Source: an uncultured Acidimicrobiales bacterium
GTDB lineage: Bacteria; Actinomycetota; Acidimicrobiia; Acidimicrobiales; SZUA-35
Length of the DNA stretch: 62,011 nt
Reading direction: 5' to 3'
NCBI GenBank assembly: GCA_937922045.1
Contig: CAKZXA010000025.1
Location: 1 to 62,011 of the forward strand
The position numbers and the translations under genes were made by a program. The notes beneath the pieces were generated by a model. That model ran no database searches. It was not told the origin of the DNA and was given only the letters and a program-made list of their open reading frames with translations. Shown here piece by piece: positions 16,062 through 24,535 of this stretch. Within the stretch, counting starts at the first letter, position 1; each line of letters begins with the position of its first letter.

Positions 16062-17540
16062 CTATTCCTCGAGCCCGGCGATGAGGCGGCGAGCGCGAGC
16101 ATTGATGCGAACACCGAGATCCTGAAACGGGAGCTTGCGATCGGGACGGCCCTTTTTCGCCATGGCCGCGACCAGCTCAGAATCTTCTCCTGAGATGAAC
16201 TCGGCGAGCGTCTTGCCGCTGACCGTGCCTCGAGCGATGCCAACACCATTGTGTACCACGGTGCCGAAAACCCCAGGACGGAGCTCACCCCACACCGGTT
16301 GACCGTTGCGGGTCAACGCCATCGCCCCTCCCCATGAATGCTCGAACGGCACGTCTCCTAGCTCGGGCCAGCGTCGCTCGAAGCTTTGGCGATGGGTCTT
16401 CGTCGCCCACGCCTTGCGGCTCACAAAATCGGAGCGGCGGCTAAAGGAAAAGATGTTGCGAACCACGATTCGGTTCGATTCTGCTGTTTCTACGCGTCGA
16501 TTTCGACGCGTGGGAACAGCAGAACCCGGGGTTGAGAGGGGCGAGGCCAGCGAGAGGGGCGAGGCGGGAGAGCCTGGCGAGATCCTGCGGACCGAGGTTC
16601 CCGCGGGATGGGCGGCGATGATGCCATAGCTCGAAGCGCCCCCTATGCGGTTCGACTCAGCCTCGGTCAGCTCACGGGTCATCGAACCCCACGTCATAAT
16701 CGGAATCAGGTGGCGCTGATAGAACCCGAAACCCTCGATGAAGCCGTTGGTGGCCAACACGAGACACGGTGTCACTACCGAGCCGGCCTCGGTGTTCAAA
16801 CGATGGGGAGACGCCGCTCCCGTGCCATAGGTAACCGAGGTGACCATCGAGTCCTCGAACACCGTGACGTTCGACGGCATCGTGTCGGCCAACCCTCGCA
16901 CCATCGCTGCCGGCTGGGTCAGATACGAGTGCGGGGCGTGCACGGCCCGACGGTAAAACGTGGAACCGAAGATGGCCTGGCACTCGGCGGCGTCAACCAG
17001 GGAGTAGTCCTCGCCCATCGCGTCCAAGCTTTCGGCGAAGGCGTTGAGCATTCGCTCGCCGCGGTCGGTGGCTGCAGCGTGATACTTGCCCTCCTGCACC
17101 CAACCGCATTCGATGCCGTTGATCGCGATCGTCTTGTCGAGATAGTCGAGCCCAGCCCGATTTAGGGCGATCTCCTGCAATGACGCAGCCTGCGCCTCGG
17201 GGCCAGCATCGGCAAAGTTCTTGGCCCGAAGATTGTGCGCGTGATCGATGGCGAAACCCGACGATCGCCCGGCGGCATTGTTGCCGATGCGGCCACCGTC
17301 GATCAGATACACCGAAGAGTCGGGGTTGAGTTCGGCCAGGCGGCGGGTGGCCGACAATCCCGAATAGCCGCCACCGATCACCACATAATCGGCCTTGTGT
17401 TCGCCAACCAGCGTTGAGGCCGGGCCAATCTCACCCGCAGCGTCCATCAGTTCAAACCAGCCATTCGACCGGTCATAGCTCGGCTTCAGATCAACCCGAT
17501 GGCGCCCTGTCTCAGGCTTGAACGTTCCGATGTCGATCAC
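16062..17540 (-). CDS. DAO-type FAD-dependent oxidoreductase carrying an in-frame palindromic insert
   Basis: A 492-residue enzyme with the FAD motif YVVIGGGYSGLSATRRL near residue 50 and a C-terminal NGVGIARGTVSGKTLAE segment, like gamma-glutamylputrescine and other D-amino-acid-type oxidases. Between RRIS and NRIVVRN, continuous in most family members, lie about 33 extra residues (roughly 321-354) rich in Ser/Pro and then Arg. The last 15 of these are encoded by a 46-bp palindrome seen twice more in this window. The frame is kept, so the protein may still fold if this is a surface loop. The GTG start overlaps the ALDH stop (GTGA). Confidence 0.8.
   Translation of the reverse strand: MIDIGTFKPETGRHRVDLKPSYDRSNGWFELMDAAGEIGPASTLVGEHKADYVVIGGGYSGLSATRRLAELNPDSSVYLIDGGRIGNNAAGRSSGFAIDHAHNLRAKNFADAGPEAQAASLQEIALNRAGLDYLDKTIAINGIECGWVQEGKYHAAATDRGERMLNAFAESLDAMGEDYSLVDAAECQAIFGSTFYRRAVHAPHSYLTQPAAMVRGLADTMPSNVTVFEDSMVTSVTYGTGAASPHRLNTEAGSVVTPCLVLATNGFIEGFGFYQRHLIPIMTWGSMTRELTEAESNRIGGASSYGIIAAHPAGTSVRRISPGSPASPLSLASPLSTPGSAVPTRRNRRVETAESNRIVVRNIFSFSRRSDFVSRKAWATKTHRQSFERRWPELGDVPFEHSWGGAMALTRNGQPVWGELRPGVFGTVVHNGVGIARGTVSGKTLAEFISGEDSELVAAMAKKGRPDRKLPFQDLGVRINARARRLIAGLEE
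16479..16524. repeat. 46-bp palindromic element, copy 1, inside a coding sequence
   Basis: Two 21-nt arms (from TTCTGCTG to CGCGTCG) flank a 4-nt loop. It matches 42 of 46 positions of copy 3 (45371-45416). Two of its differences leave G-U pairs on the plus-strand transcript, and one removes the arm mismatch found in the other copies. Next to it (16534-16565) are two copies of GAGAGGGGCGAGGC, which also encode part of the extra protein segment. Confidence 0.9.
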
Positions 17541-19018
17541 GACAAGTCGATCCAGATGGTCTTCAGCTCGGTGTACTGATCGTGGGCGTGCAAGCTCTTG
17601 TCCCTCCCACCGAAGCCCGACAGGCCGAACCCGCCGAATGGTGTCGTGGCATCGCCTTCGCCGTAGGTGTTGACGGTGATCGTGCCAGCCTTGATCGTCC
17701 GCGCCGCCAGGTGGGCGGTGCGAAGATCGGCGGTGAACACCGAGGCGGCCAGACCATAGTCGGTGTCGTTGGCCAAACGGATCGCGTCCTCGGGCTGGTC
17801 GAACGTCATCACGGCCAGCACCGGCCCGAACACCTCGTCGGTGGCGAGGCGTGAGCCGGGGGCGACGCCGTCGAAGATCGTGGGCTCAACGAAGAACCCA
17901 CCCGAGTCGGCCCGCACCCGGTTGCCACCGAGCACACAGTTGGCCCCGTCTTCACGTCCGGCGGCAATGTTGCCCAGCACCTTGTCGAGATGCTCGGCCT
18001 CGATCATGGCCCCAATGCGAGTCGCAGGATCAAGCGGATCCCCGACCACCCACTCCTTGGTCTTCTCCGCCACCAGGGCCATCAGCTCATCCTTGATCGA
18101 ACCGTGCACGATGAGACGCGAATTCGACGAGCAGTTCTGTCCACCGTTCCAGTAGATCGAGGTGACCATATGTTCGGCCACCGAATCGAGGTCGTCGGCA
18201 TCGGCGAACACCACGAACGGGTTCTTGCCGCCGCACTCGAGCAGCACCCGCTTGAGGTTCGACTCGGCCGCGTAGTGGAGGAACCGGCGGCCGGTTTCGG
18301 TGGAGCCGGTGCAGGCAATGGCATCCACATCGGGGTGGCGGCCCAGCGGTTCACCGGCCGACGGACCATCACCCGGCACCACATTGATCACACCGTCGGG
18401 GATCCCAGCTTCGGTGGCCAGCTCGGCCAGGCGCAGGGTTGTCATCGAGGTCTGCTCGGCTGGTTTGAGCACACACGTGTTGCCGGTGGCCAGGATGGGG
18501 CCAAGCTTCCAGGCCGCCATCATCAAAGGAAAGTTCCAGGGCAGAACAGCGCCGACCACGCCGATCGGCTCGCGCACCACCATGGAGACCACGCCTCCCC
18601 CGGTCGGGGTCAGCTGATCGTTTATCTTGTCGGCGGCCTCGGCGTGCCAGCGCAAGGTGGCCGCCGTGTCGGGCACATCAATCCCGGCTGTGTCGGTGAT
18701 CGGCTTGCCCCCTTCGAGCGATTCGAGGGTGGCCAGTTCGGTGGCGTTGGCTTCGATCAGGGTGGCGAAGCGTTGCATGAGCAGCTTGCGATCGGCCGGG
18801 CTCGTCTTCGACCATGGCCCGTCAAACGCTCGACGGGCCGCGGTAACGGCACGGTCTATGTCTTCGGCCGACCCGGCTGCAACCTGAGCCAGCTCGACCC
18901 CGGTCGCCGGGTTAATCGTGGCAAACGTTTGGCCGGTGGCCGACTCGGTGGCGCGGCCACCGATCATGGCCTTGGTCGGTAGACGAAGTGTGGCGGCCAG
19001 CGCCGCGGCGTCGGTCAT
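17537..19018 (-). CDS. Aldehyde dehydrogenase (NAD(P)-dependent)
   Basis: 493 residues with all ALDH landmarks: NFPLMMAAWKLGPILATGN, the glutamate motif LECGGKNP, the catalytic cysteine segment GGQNCSSNSR and EVFGPVLAVMTF. It oxidises an aldehyde to the acid. The ATG at 19018 overlaps the stop of the DapA-like gene by 4 nt, and its own stop overlaps the oxidase start by 4 nt. The three enzymes are therefore tightly co-translated, and the aldehyde is probably the product of one of the other two. Confidence 0.92.
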   Translation of the reverse strand: MTDAAALAATLRLPTKAMIGGRATESATGQTFATINPATGVELAQVAAGSAEDIDRAVTAARRAFDGPWSKTSPADRKLLMQRFATLIEANATELATLESLEGGKPITDTAGIDVPDTAATLRWHAEAADKINDQLTPTGGGVVSMVVREPIGVVGAVLPWNFPLMMAAWKLGPILATGNTCVLKPAEQTSMTTLRLAELATEAGIPDGVINVVPGDGPSAGEPLGRHPDVDAIACTGSTETGRRFLHYAAESNLKRVLLECGGKNPFVVFADADDLDSVAEHMVTSIYWNGGQNCSSNSRLIVHGSIKDELMALVAEKTKEWVVGDPLDPATRIGAMIEAEHLDKVLGNIAAGREDGANCVLGGNRVRADSGGFFVEPTIFDGVAPGSRLATDEVFGPVLAVMTFDQPEDAIRLANDTDYGLAASVFTADLRTAHLAARTIKAGTITVNTYGEGDATTPFGGFGLSGFGGRDKSLHAHDQYTELKTIWIDLS

Positions 19019-20073
19019 TGTGCTGTGCCTCCAGGCTCGTTGCTTGTGGTCGATCGGGTGAGCCAATCCTGCTCATCATCCCATTCCCGCCACCGCAACC
19101 TCGACCTCTCGACACCATTGGTCGGAAGCGTCGAAAGCGCGGCTTCGATGGCGGCCCGTCCGGCTCCGGTCACCGGCATCTGTGGTCTGCGCAGCGCGCC
19201 CATTTTGCGGCCAACCATTTCGGTGGCGGTCTTGACGCCGGGCAGGAAACCGATGTCGAGTTCGTTCTCCCACATGAAGGCGTTGACCGGCCACATCTTG
19301 GCCCATAGTTCAAAGGCCTCGTCGTAGCGTTTGGCCGCGATGTGTTCGACCAGGGCCACGCACTCATGTGGCATGATGTTGGCGCAACCCCATATCATGC
19401 CGACGGCGCCAGCTTGCAGGGCGTAGGGAGCGAGTGGGTCTACACCGCACAGCACCTTGGCGTTGGTGCCTTTGCTGATCGCAACCAGTTTCTGGATGCG
19501 AGCCAGGTCGCCTTGGGAGTCCTTCATGTAGCGAATGTTGTCGATGGCGACGAGCTGGCGGTACATGGCCGGGGTGATCTCGACCCCGCTGGCCGCCGGC
19601 GTGTTGTAGAGCACGATCGGCGCTGACACCGCTTGAGCCACGCGCTCGTAGTGGTAGAGCACACCCCGTTCGAACGGCGATTCCAGCCACGGAGGCAGCA
19701 CCATCAGCGCGTCGGCGCCATGGTCAACGGCGTGCTTCGATGTGTCGATCGTGTCGGTCAGCGACATTTCTGAGCTCTGCACCATCACCGGCGTGTCGGG
19801 TGACTGACTCCTTATATGAGGTAGGCAGAGCTCGACCACGCGGCGCTTCTCCTCCGGGCGCAGATAGGCGTACTCACCGGTGCCCGACAACACGAGGATG
19901 CCGTGGACGCCGGCGCCGAGAAGCCAATCGATGTGATCGAGCAAAGCCGACTCGTCGATGGCCTCGCCCGCATCTTTCATAGGCATGGCCAACGCAACGA
20001 TCACACCGTGAAAGTTGCGGGGGAAGTCACTGCTCCCGTTGGGTGCGGAACCGCTGTTCAACCGCTCGCTCAT
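19015..20073 (-). CDS. Dihydrodipicolinate synthase/N-acetylneuraminate lyase superfamily protein
   Basis: A 352-residue class I aldolase-type barrel. The Schiff-base lysine lies in IRYMKDSQGD and the catalytic tyrosine in IVLYNTPAASG. The C terminus is longer than in DapA. The ATG at 20073 is the most family-like start. It is the first gene of an operon with an aldehyde dehydrogenase and a DAO-type oxidase. One known pathway with this set is hydroxyproline degradation (D-Hyp oxidase, a DapA-type deaminase, 2-oxoglutarate-semialdehyde dehydrogenase), but the epimerase is absent here, so that reading is only a hypothesis. Confidence 0.82.
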   Translation of the reverse strand: MSERLNSGSAPNGSSDFPRNFHGVIVALAMPMKDAGEAIDESALLDHIDWLLGAGVHGILVLSGTGEYAYLRPEEKRRVVELCLPHIRSQSPDTPVMVQSSEMSLTDTIDTSKHAVDHGADALMVLPPWLESPFERGVLYHYERVAQAVSAPIVLYNTPAASGVEITPAMYRQLVAIDNIRYMKDSQGDLARIQKLVAISKGTNAKVLCGVDPLAPYALQAGAVGMIWGCANIMPHECVALVEHIAAKRYDEAFELWAKMWPVNAFMWENELDIGFLPGVKTATEMVGRKMGALRRPQMPVTGAGRAAIEAALSTLPTNGVERSRLRWREWDDEQDWLTRSTTSNEPGGTAQ

Positions 20074-20200
20074 GCACGCAGTTTGTCGGATCGCCCGCCA
20101 TGACGTCAAGTCATGCGAAACATCACGCACCATTTGAACCTGTCATGTTCATCCACCGCAAGCGCTTACACGACGGCCCGATGACCCTCTTGGGGAACCG

Positions 20201-20830
20201 CTAACGGGCGCCTTCGAGAGGCTTGGCCTCTGGCACCTTCCAGTCATCGGGCATCTTGGTGAAGTCGAAGAAGGGGGCATCGTCGCCAGACTCGACGGCG
20301 TCGGCCACCTGGTCATAGAAGCCCTTCCCGGTTTCGGCGGCAAAGGTGATGTTCACCTCTTCGGCGCTATCGGCGTTGGGGCGTTCGACGTATTCGGGGA
20401 AAGAAGTTTCATCCGCGGCGCCTTGGACATAGCCCCGCGCGAACATCTGCTTGAGCACGCCAAACCCGTCGTTGCGTACAAGTACCTCGCCCCGGGGTGA
20501 GCCACCCAAACTCTTCATGTGGTTGATGAAGGCATCGAGATCGTAGGTGTCGAAGGCGACGTGCTGCACAGCGTGATCGCCGTGGCGGTCGACGAAGGCG
20601 GAGACCTGGCTCTTGCGGTCCCGGTCGATGCCCTCGATCAGGGCAACACCGAACTCGCCGTAGTCGATGCACCAGATTTTCATGCTGTCATCGGGATCGT
20701 CGGGGCGAACATCGTCGATGCGGTTGATGAGCTGCCCGCCTTCGACCTCGATATGGAACCACGCCCATCGTTCGATCGTTCCAGCGGCACATGCGTAGGT
20801 GATGTGATCAACACGTTTGAGATGCGACAT
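20201..20830 (-). CDS. VOC-family, 4-hydroxyphenylpyruvate-dioxygenase-like protein
   Basis: 209 residues. VDHITYAC near the N terminus and DHAVQHVAFDT in the middle carry the histidines expected of a vicinal-oxygen-chelate metal site, and the order resembles half of an HPPD-type dioxygenase. The ATG at 20830 has GGAAGG upstream. The chain is shorter than full HPPD (about 350 residues), so it may be a related dioxygenase or a glyoxalase-type enzyme. It is divergent from an Lrp regulator across 108 nt, which probably controls it. Confidence 0.65.
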   Translation of the reverse strand: MSHLKRVDHITYACAAGTIERWAWFHIEVEGGQLINRIDDVRPDDPDDSMKIWCIDYGEFGVALIEGIDRDRKSQVSAFVDRHGDHAVQHVAFDTYDLDAFINHMKSLGGSPRGEVLVRNDGFGVLKQMFARGYVQGAADETSFPEYVERPNADSAEEVNITFAAETGKGFYDQVADAVESGDDAPFFDFTKMPDDWKVPEAKPLEGAR

Positions 20831-20938
20831 GAGGGGTGCCCTTCCTGCTTCTGTGAACCATCCCAGCGTCCGCGATTCGCTACGCTGATTCAAGTCCACC
20901 TTGCACTTTGCTCACCTATCGGCAAGTTCGGAATCGAA

Positions 20939-21415
20939 GTGAACAGTCCAAGCTATGAACTCGACGACACCGACCGCGCCTTGATCGGTGCGCTCCGACA
21001 GAGCGGGCGGGCCTCGAACACCGATCTAGCTCATCGGCTCGGCCTGTCCCGAGGCACCGTCCAAATGCGGCTGGCTCGCCTGGTCGACGCTGGCATCATC
21101 ACCGGTTGGGGCCCAGACCTTAACCCCCGATCGACCGACCATCGCGTCACCGCCTTCGCCACCCTCTCGATCGCCCAGGGCACCCACGATGAAGTAGTGC
21201 AGAGCCTCAGAGATGTGCCCGAGGTGCTGGAGGTACATGTCATCACCGGGGCTGGCGACCTCCTCTGCCGGTTGGCCGCCGCCAGCAACGACCACCTCCA
21301 CGAACTGATCCAGCAGATTGTTTCGCTCGATGGCGTGCTGCGAAGCGAAAGCCAGCTCGCCCTCCTGTCGCCCGTGCAACGAACACTGGCCGATCTGGTC
21401 GGACGAGCTGGCTAG
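20939..21415 (+). CDS. Lrp/AsnC-family transcriptional regulator
   Basis: 158 residues: an N-terminal helix-turn-helix (DTDRALIGALRQSG, then SNTDLAHRLGLSRGTVQMRL) and a C-terminal RAM/ligand-binding domain (VLEVHVITGAGDLLCRLAA). I chose the GTG at 20939 because the family domain begins there; the much longer open frame upstream is antisense to the VOC gene. Lrp proteins sense amino acids, which agrees with the amino-acid/amine catabolic genes on the other side. Confidence 0.85.
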   Translation: MNSPSYELDDTDRALIGALRQSGRASNTDLAHRLGLSRGTVQMRLARLVDAGIITGWGPDLNPRSTDHRVTAFATLSIAQGTHDEVVQSLRDVPEVLEVHVITGAGDLLCRLAAASNDHLHELIQQIVSLDGVLRSESQLALLSPVQRTLADLVGRAG

Positions 21416-21444
21416 CTCTAACGAGGGGTGGTTGCTAGGAGCAT

Positions 21445-24273
21445 TTAGCGGCCGTCGAAATAGGCCTGCTCGGCTGCAACGTAGGCTTGGGAAAGCTCCA
21501 ACAACTCGTTGGGGTTGCTAACGCCGGGGCTTCCATCTCGCCAACCGGCTGATGCGTTGAGCACGATGGCAACCGCGCCCTGCGCCTCGACATACTCCAC
21601 GATGTGCGCAACATTGGCCACAAAGTCTTCCGGAGAAACGCGCTGGGCGTAATCGTTGGTACCAACGATGAGCCACACATAGTCGACGCCTCCGCCAGCG
21701 GAAGCAACGTCGGCGACGAGGGCGTTCTTCACGTCCTGGGCCGTTCTCCCACCGATGGCCCGGTTGGTGGCCTGGATGGCCCCATTCCCGCTGAGCAGGG
21801 TGGTGAGCCGATCGCCGAGCCTGCCGTTGTCGGCCGCCCCCGCCTGCATCCAGCTATCACCCAGGAAGAGGTGCTTCTTGGTGCCCATCGCGTCGATCTC
21901 CTGGGCATCGAACTGCCGGAGCACGAAATCGCCGAGGGCCGCATACCCCCGCTTGTTCGGATGGGCACCATCACCGTAGAGGCTCCAGAACTCCTGACGA
22001 GAGGCTTGAGCGGCCCCGATCGGCGGCGTGAAGGTGGCCGAACCACCCGACACGCCCGTAACCCGGCTGACGAAATGCTCGCCGTTCGTTCCCCGATAAA
22101 CGATGAGTTCGCCGTAGTCGAGGGCGGTGCCAGCCGAGACGGGTTCGAAGCTGACGTTGGCTGACCCAGCCGCCACCGATTGGGTGAACCGGAACGTTTG
22201 GACGAGCTGGTCAGCCGGGTCCAACGAACCCTGGTTCTGGTTGTACGACGTCCACACATGGTTCTGACCGAGGAGGAAATCGTTGTGCATATCGATGAGG
22301 CGACTCGCGCCACCAGACACCACATCGGAAGCGGATCCATAGACCTCGACCTCTTCCGGCACCAACCAGTTGCCGGAGATGAGTTCGAACGTCAGCCCCC
22401 GGCCTTGAGCGCCTGCTGGCAGTTCGATCTCGGCGAAGACGTTCTCGCCTGCTGGCGAGGTCCAACCACTGAAGACAACATCACCATCGAGGGTGATCCG
22501 AATGTTGCGGCTGTAGTCGTCCTGATAGCGGATGCGTGAGACGGTGCTCGTTTGACCGAGGTCGAGGGTGAAGTTGGCGTTCGCTGCCGAACCATTGTTG
22601 GACCACGCCGTGTTCGGGTTGCCGTCGACGATGTTCGACGCGCTCTGTCCGTTGACCGGCGCCGTGGCCACGATTCCGGAAAGCTGGGTTTCGCCAGCAA
22701 CCGTGATCGGACCCATCTCGTACCAGTCACCATCGTTGCTGTTGGTGATCGCCAGCGGCATCTTCAGATTGACGTCGTCGACGTGGGCGACGGCGATGTC
22801 CAGCGTGTAGTCGCCGCTTTCCAACGAGGCCGGAATGGCGAGTGTCGACGTTTTTGCTACAAGGTTCGAACCGGTGGGCAAAAGCCCCTTGAGCGAGGTG
22901 TCGGTTCGGATGACCGTGGTCGCTCCCGAGGCAGAACGCAGCCGGTAGGTGACTCGGAAATCACGGTACAGCGGGGCCGAGCCACGGTTGCGCCATGTGG
23001 AGGTGATCTGGGTTTGATCACCGGCGCTCACCTCATCGCTCATCGTCAACTGGTCGAGCACCATACGAGCACCCATCCAGGTTGCGAGATGGCGCATATC
23101 CCGCTTGGACGTGTCTGGGTCGTCCACAAAGTTCGCAGGGATGCCTGTGCGCTTGTTGTGGGCCAGCGAGCTGTGCCAGTTCAGGGCGTCGGTAACAACC
23201 GTGTCGATTGGCAACACCCGCTGATACCCGGTCTGCGTGAAACGAGCAGGCCATTCGTTCATGATGCCCGTGACCTCCATGGCCACCGGCCCCGTCTTCC
23301 AAAGGTCACGGTTGGCGAGATGGATTGGTCCGTAGTCGTCGATGTGGTGACCCGATCCACCCCAGCTGTCGCCGCGCCAGCCGAAGCGTCCCTCATAGTT
23401 GTCATAGAGGTAGTCGGCGATAGTGGGATCACCGTTTATCTGGTTCTTGAAGATCTGGGCCAACGCCACAAGCGACGATTTCGGGAACGAGGTGGCGTAG
23501 AGGTCGATGATCTCCTTGCGTCGAGCGTTGCTCGGCATCAGCTGAGCATCGTTCGGGTAGGTATGCCACTCGCCCCAGAACCCAACCGACCCAATATCAA
23601 CCGAGTTCAGCCGAGGGTTGTTGGCATAGCGTGCGCCGATCGCTCTCACCAGCTGGGCGTGATCAGCACGAATGGTGGCGTCTTCCCAGTCGGGAACATA
23701 GGTGGCGGGAATACCACCAACACCGTTGTGTTCCAGCTCCCTCACACCCTTGCGGACAAGCCAGCACGGGAGGGCGTGATCGATGTTGTCGTTCTCGTTC
23801 GGATCGTTCCAGCAATTCTTGTCGCCGGCACCCGGCCAGGAAACCATCAACCGAAAGTCGACGGTTTGATTTCGTTGCTCGGCGCACTCGAAGAGCCGGT
23901 CGAGCAATGGCCAGGCGTACTGGCCCTCAACCGGTTCCAGGTCACGCCACAACAGACGAACGTAGAGCGAGCCACCCTTGAGGCCTGAATTCTCCACGCT
24001 CGTGTCGTAGCTGCAGGTAGCGAGCTGGTTACTGGTCGGGACTTCGGCGACAAAGTCCTGGAACCCGATCCCGGGCGAGACCATCAGCTCGAAGTGTTCG
24101 GTTGGGTCGATCGTTACCGTGTCTGCCGCGGCGGCATCGGGGTTGATCCCGATCAGGCTGGCCACGATGAGCAGGAGCGCTACGAAGGCAGCCGATGGTT
24201 GGCGCATGGCCCCCATCGGCGGCTTCCAGGCAACCGCTTCTCCCGGTTCGGATCGTTGTTTTTGGTGGAACAT
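21445..24273 (-). CDS. Large exported DUF4832-like protein with CBM32-like and permuted SGNH-hydrolase domains
   Basis: 942 residues from the ATG at 24273 (GAGG 6 nt upstream). A signal peptide ends near DAAAADT. The first half resembles DUF4832/glycosidase-barrel proteins (LLWRDLEPVEGQYAW, GFWGEWHTYP). A discoidin/CBM32-like sandwich follows (NIVDGNPNTAWSNNG, LDLGQTSTVSRIRY). The C-terminal third has SGNH-hydrolase blocks in unusual order: DGAHPNKRGY (Asp768, His771) precedes GDSW (Ser807), AIGGRT and GTND (Asn873), and no DxxH follows. It probably acts on extracellular glycan or its acyl groups. Confidence 0.72.
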   Translation of the reverse strand: MFHQKQRSEPGEAVAWKPPMGAMRQPSAAFVALLLIVASLIGINPDAAAADTVTIDPTEHFELMVSPGIGFQDFVAEVPTSNQLATCSYDTSVENSGLKGGSLYVRLLWRDLEPVEGQYAWPLLDRLFECAEQRNQTVDFRLMVSWPGAGDKNCWNDPNENDNIDHALPCWLVRKGVRELEHNGVGGIPATYVPDWEDATIRADHAQLVRAIGARYANNPRLNSVDIGSVGFWGEWHTYPNDAQLMPSNARRKEIIDLYATSFPKSSLVALAQIFKNQINGDPTIADYLYDNYEGRFGWRGDSWGGSGHHIDDYGPIHLANRDLWKTGPVAMEVTGIMNEWPARFTQTGYQRVLPIDTVVTDALNWHSSLAHNKRTGIPANFVDDPDTSKRDMRHLATWMGARMVLDQLTMSDEVSAGDQTQITSTWRNRGSAPLYRDFRVTYRLRSASGATTVIRTDTSLKGLLPTGSNLVAKTSTLAIPASLESGDYTLDIAVAHVDDVNLKMPLAITNSNDGDWYEMGPITVAGETQLSGIVATAPVNGQSASNIVDGNPNTAWSNNGSAANANFTLDLGQTSTVSRIRYQDDYSRNIRITLDGDVVFSGWTSPAGENVFAEIELPAGAQGRGLTFELISGNWLVPEEVEVYGSASDVVSGGASRLIDMHNDFLLGQNHVWTSYNQNQGSLDPADQLVQTFRFTQSVAAGSANVSFEPVSAGTALDYGELIVYRGTNGEHFVSRVTGVSGGSATFTPPIGAAQASRQEFWSLYGDGAHPNKRGYAALGDFVLRQFDAQEIDAMGTKKHLFLGDSWMQAGAADNGRLGDRLTTLLSGNGAIQATNRAIGGRTAQDVKNALVADVASAGGGVDYVWLIVGTNDYAQRVSPEDFVANVAHIVEYVEAQGAVAIVLNASAGWRDGSPGVSNPNELLELSQAYVAAEQAYFDGR

Positions 24274-24535
24274 GAGAAACCTCAACGTTCTGTGGTGGTG
24301 ATGGCGTGGAAATCAACGCCAGGTGGAGGGGCAACGTACGCCGCCTCGCCGATCGGCGTCATTGGCAAATCCGTCAGAACCCGCTTGCCAACTGTGACAA
24401 CCGCTGACAATTTCCTACACTGCGAGCACGGCAACACTGGTCATCACGACCGAACCCCATCACCCGCCCCGCCGCTCCTAGCCATGTTTCAACGACGGAC
24501 TAGGACATCAAGGAGACTCGAACGTTGATCGAACG

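Noticed and set aside
17990-18982. A 330-codon open frame antisense to the aldehyde dehydrogenase
   Set aside because: The sense strand carries all ALDH motifs; the antisense product reads as low-complexity His/Gly/Arg protein.
22552-23988. A 478-codon open frame antisense to the DUF4832/SGNH gene
   Set aside because: No family character; it mirrors the codon bias of the real gene in a high-GC genome, which removes stop codons from the opposite strand.
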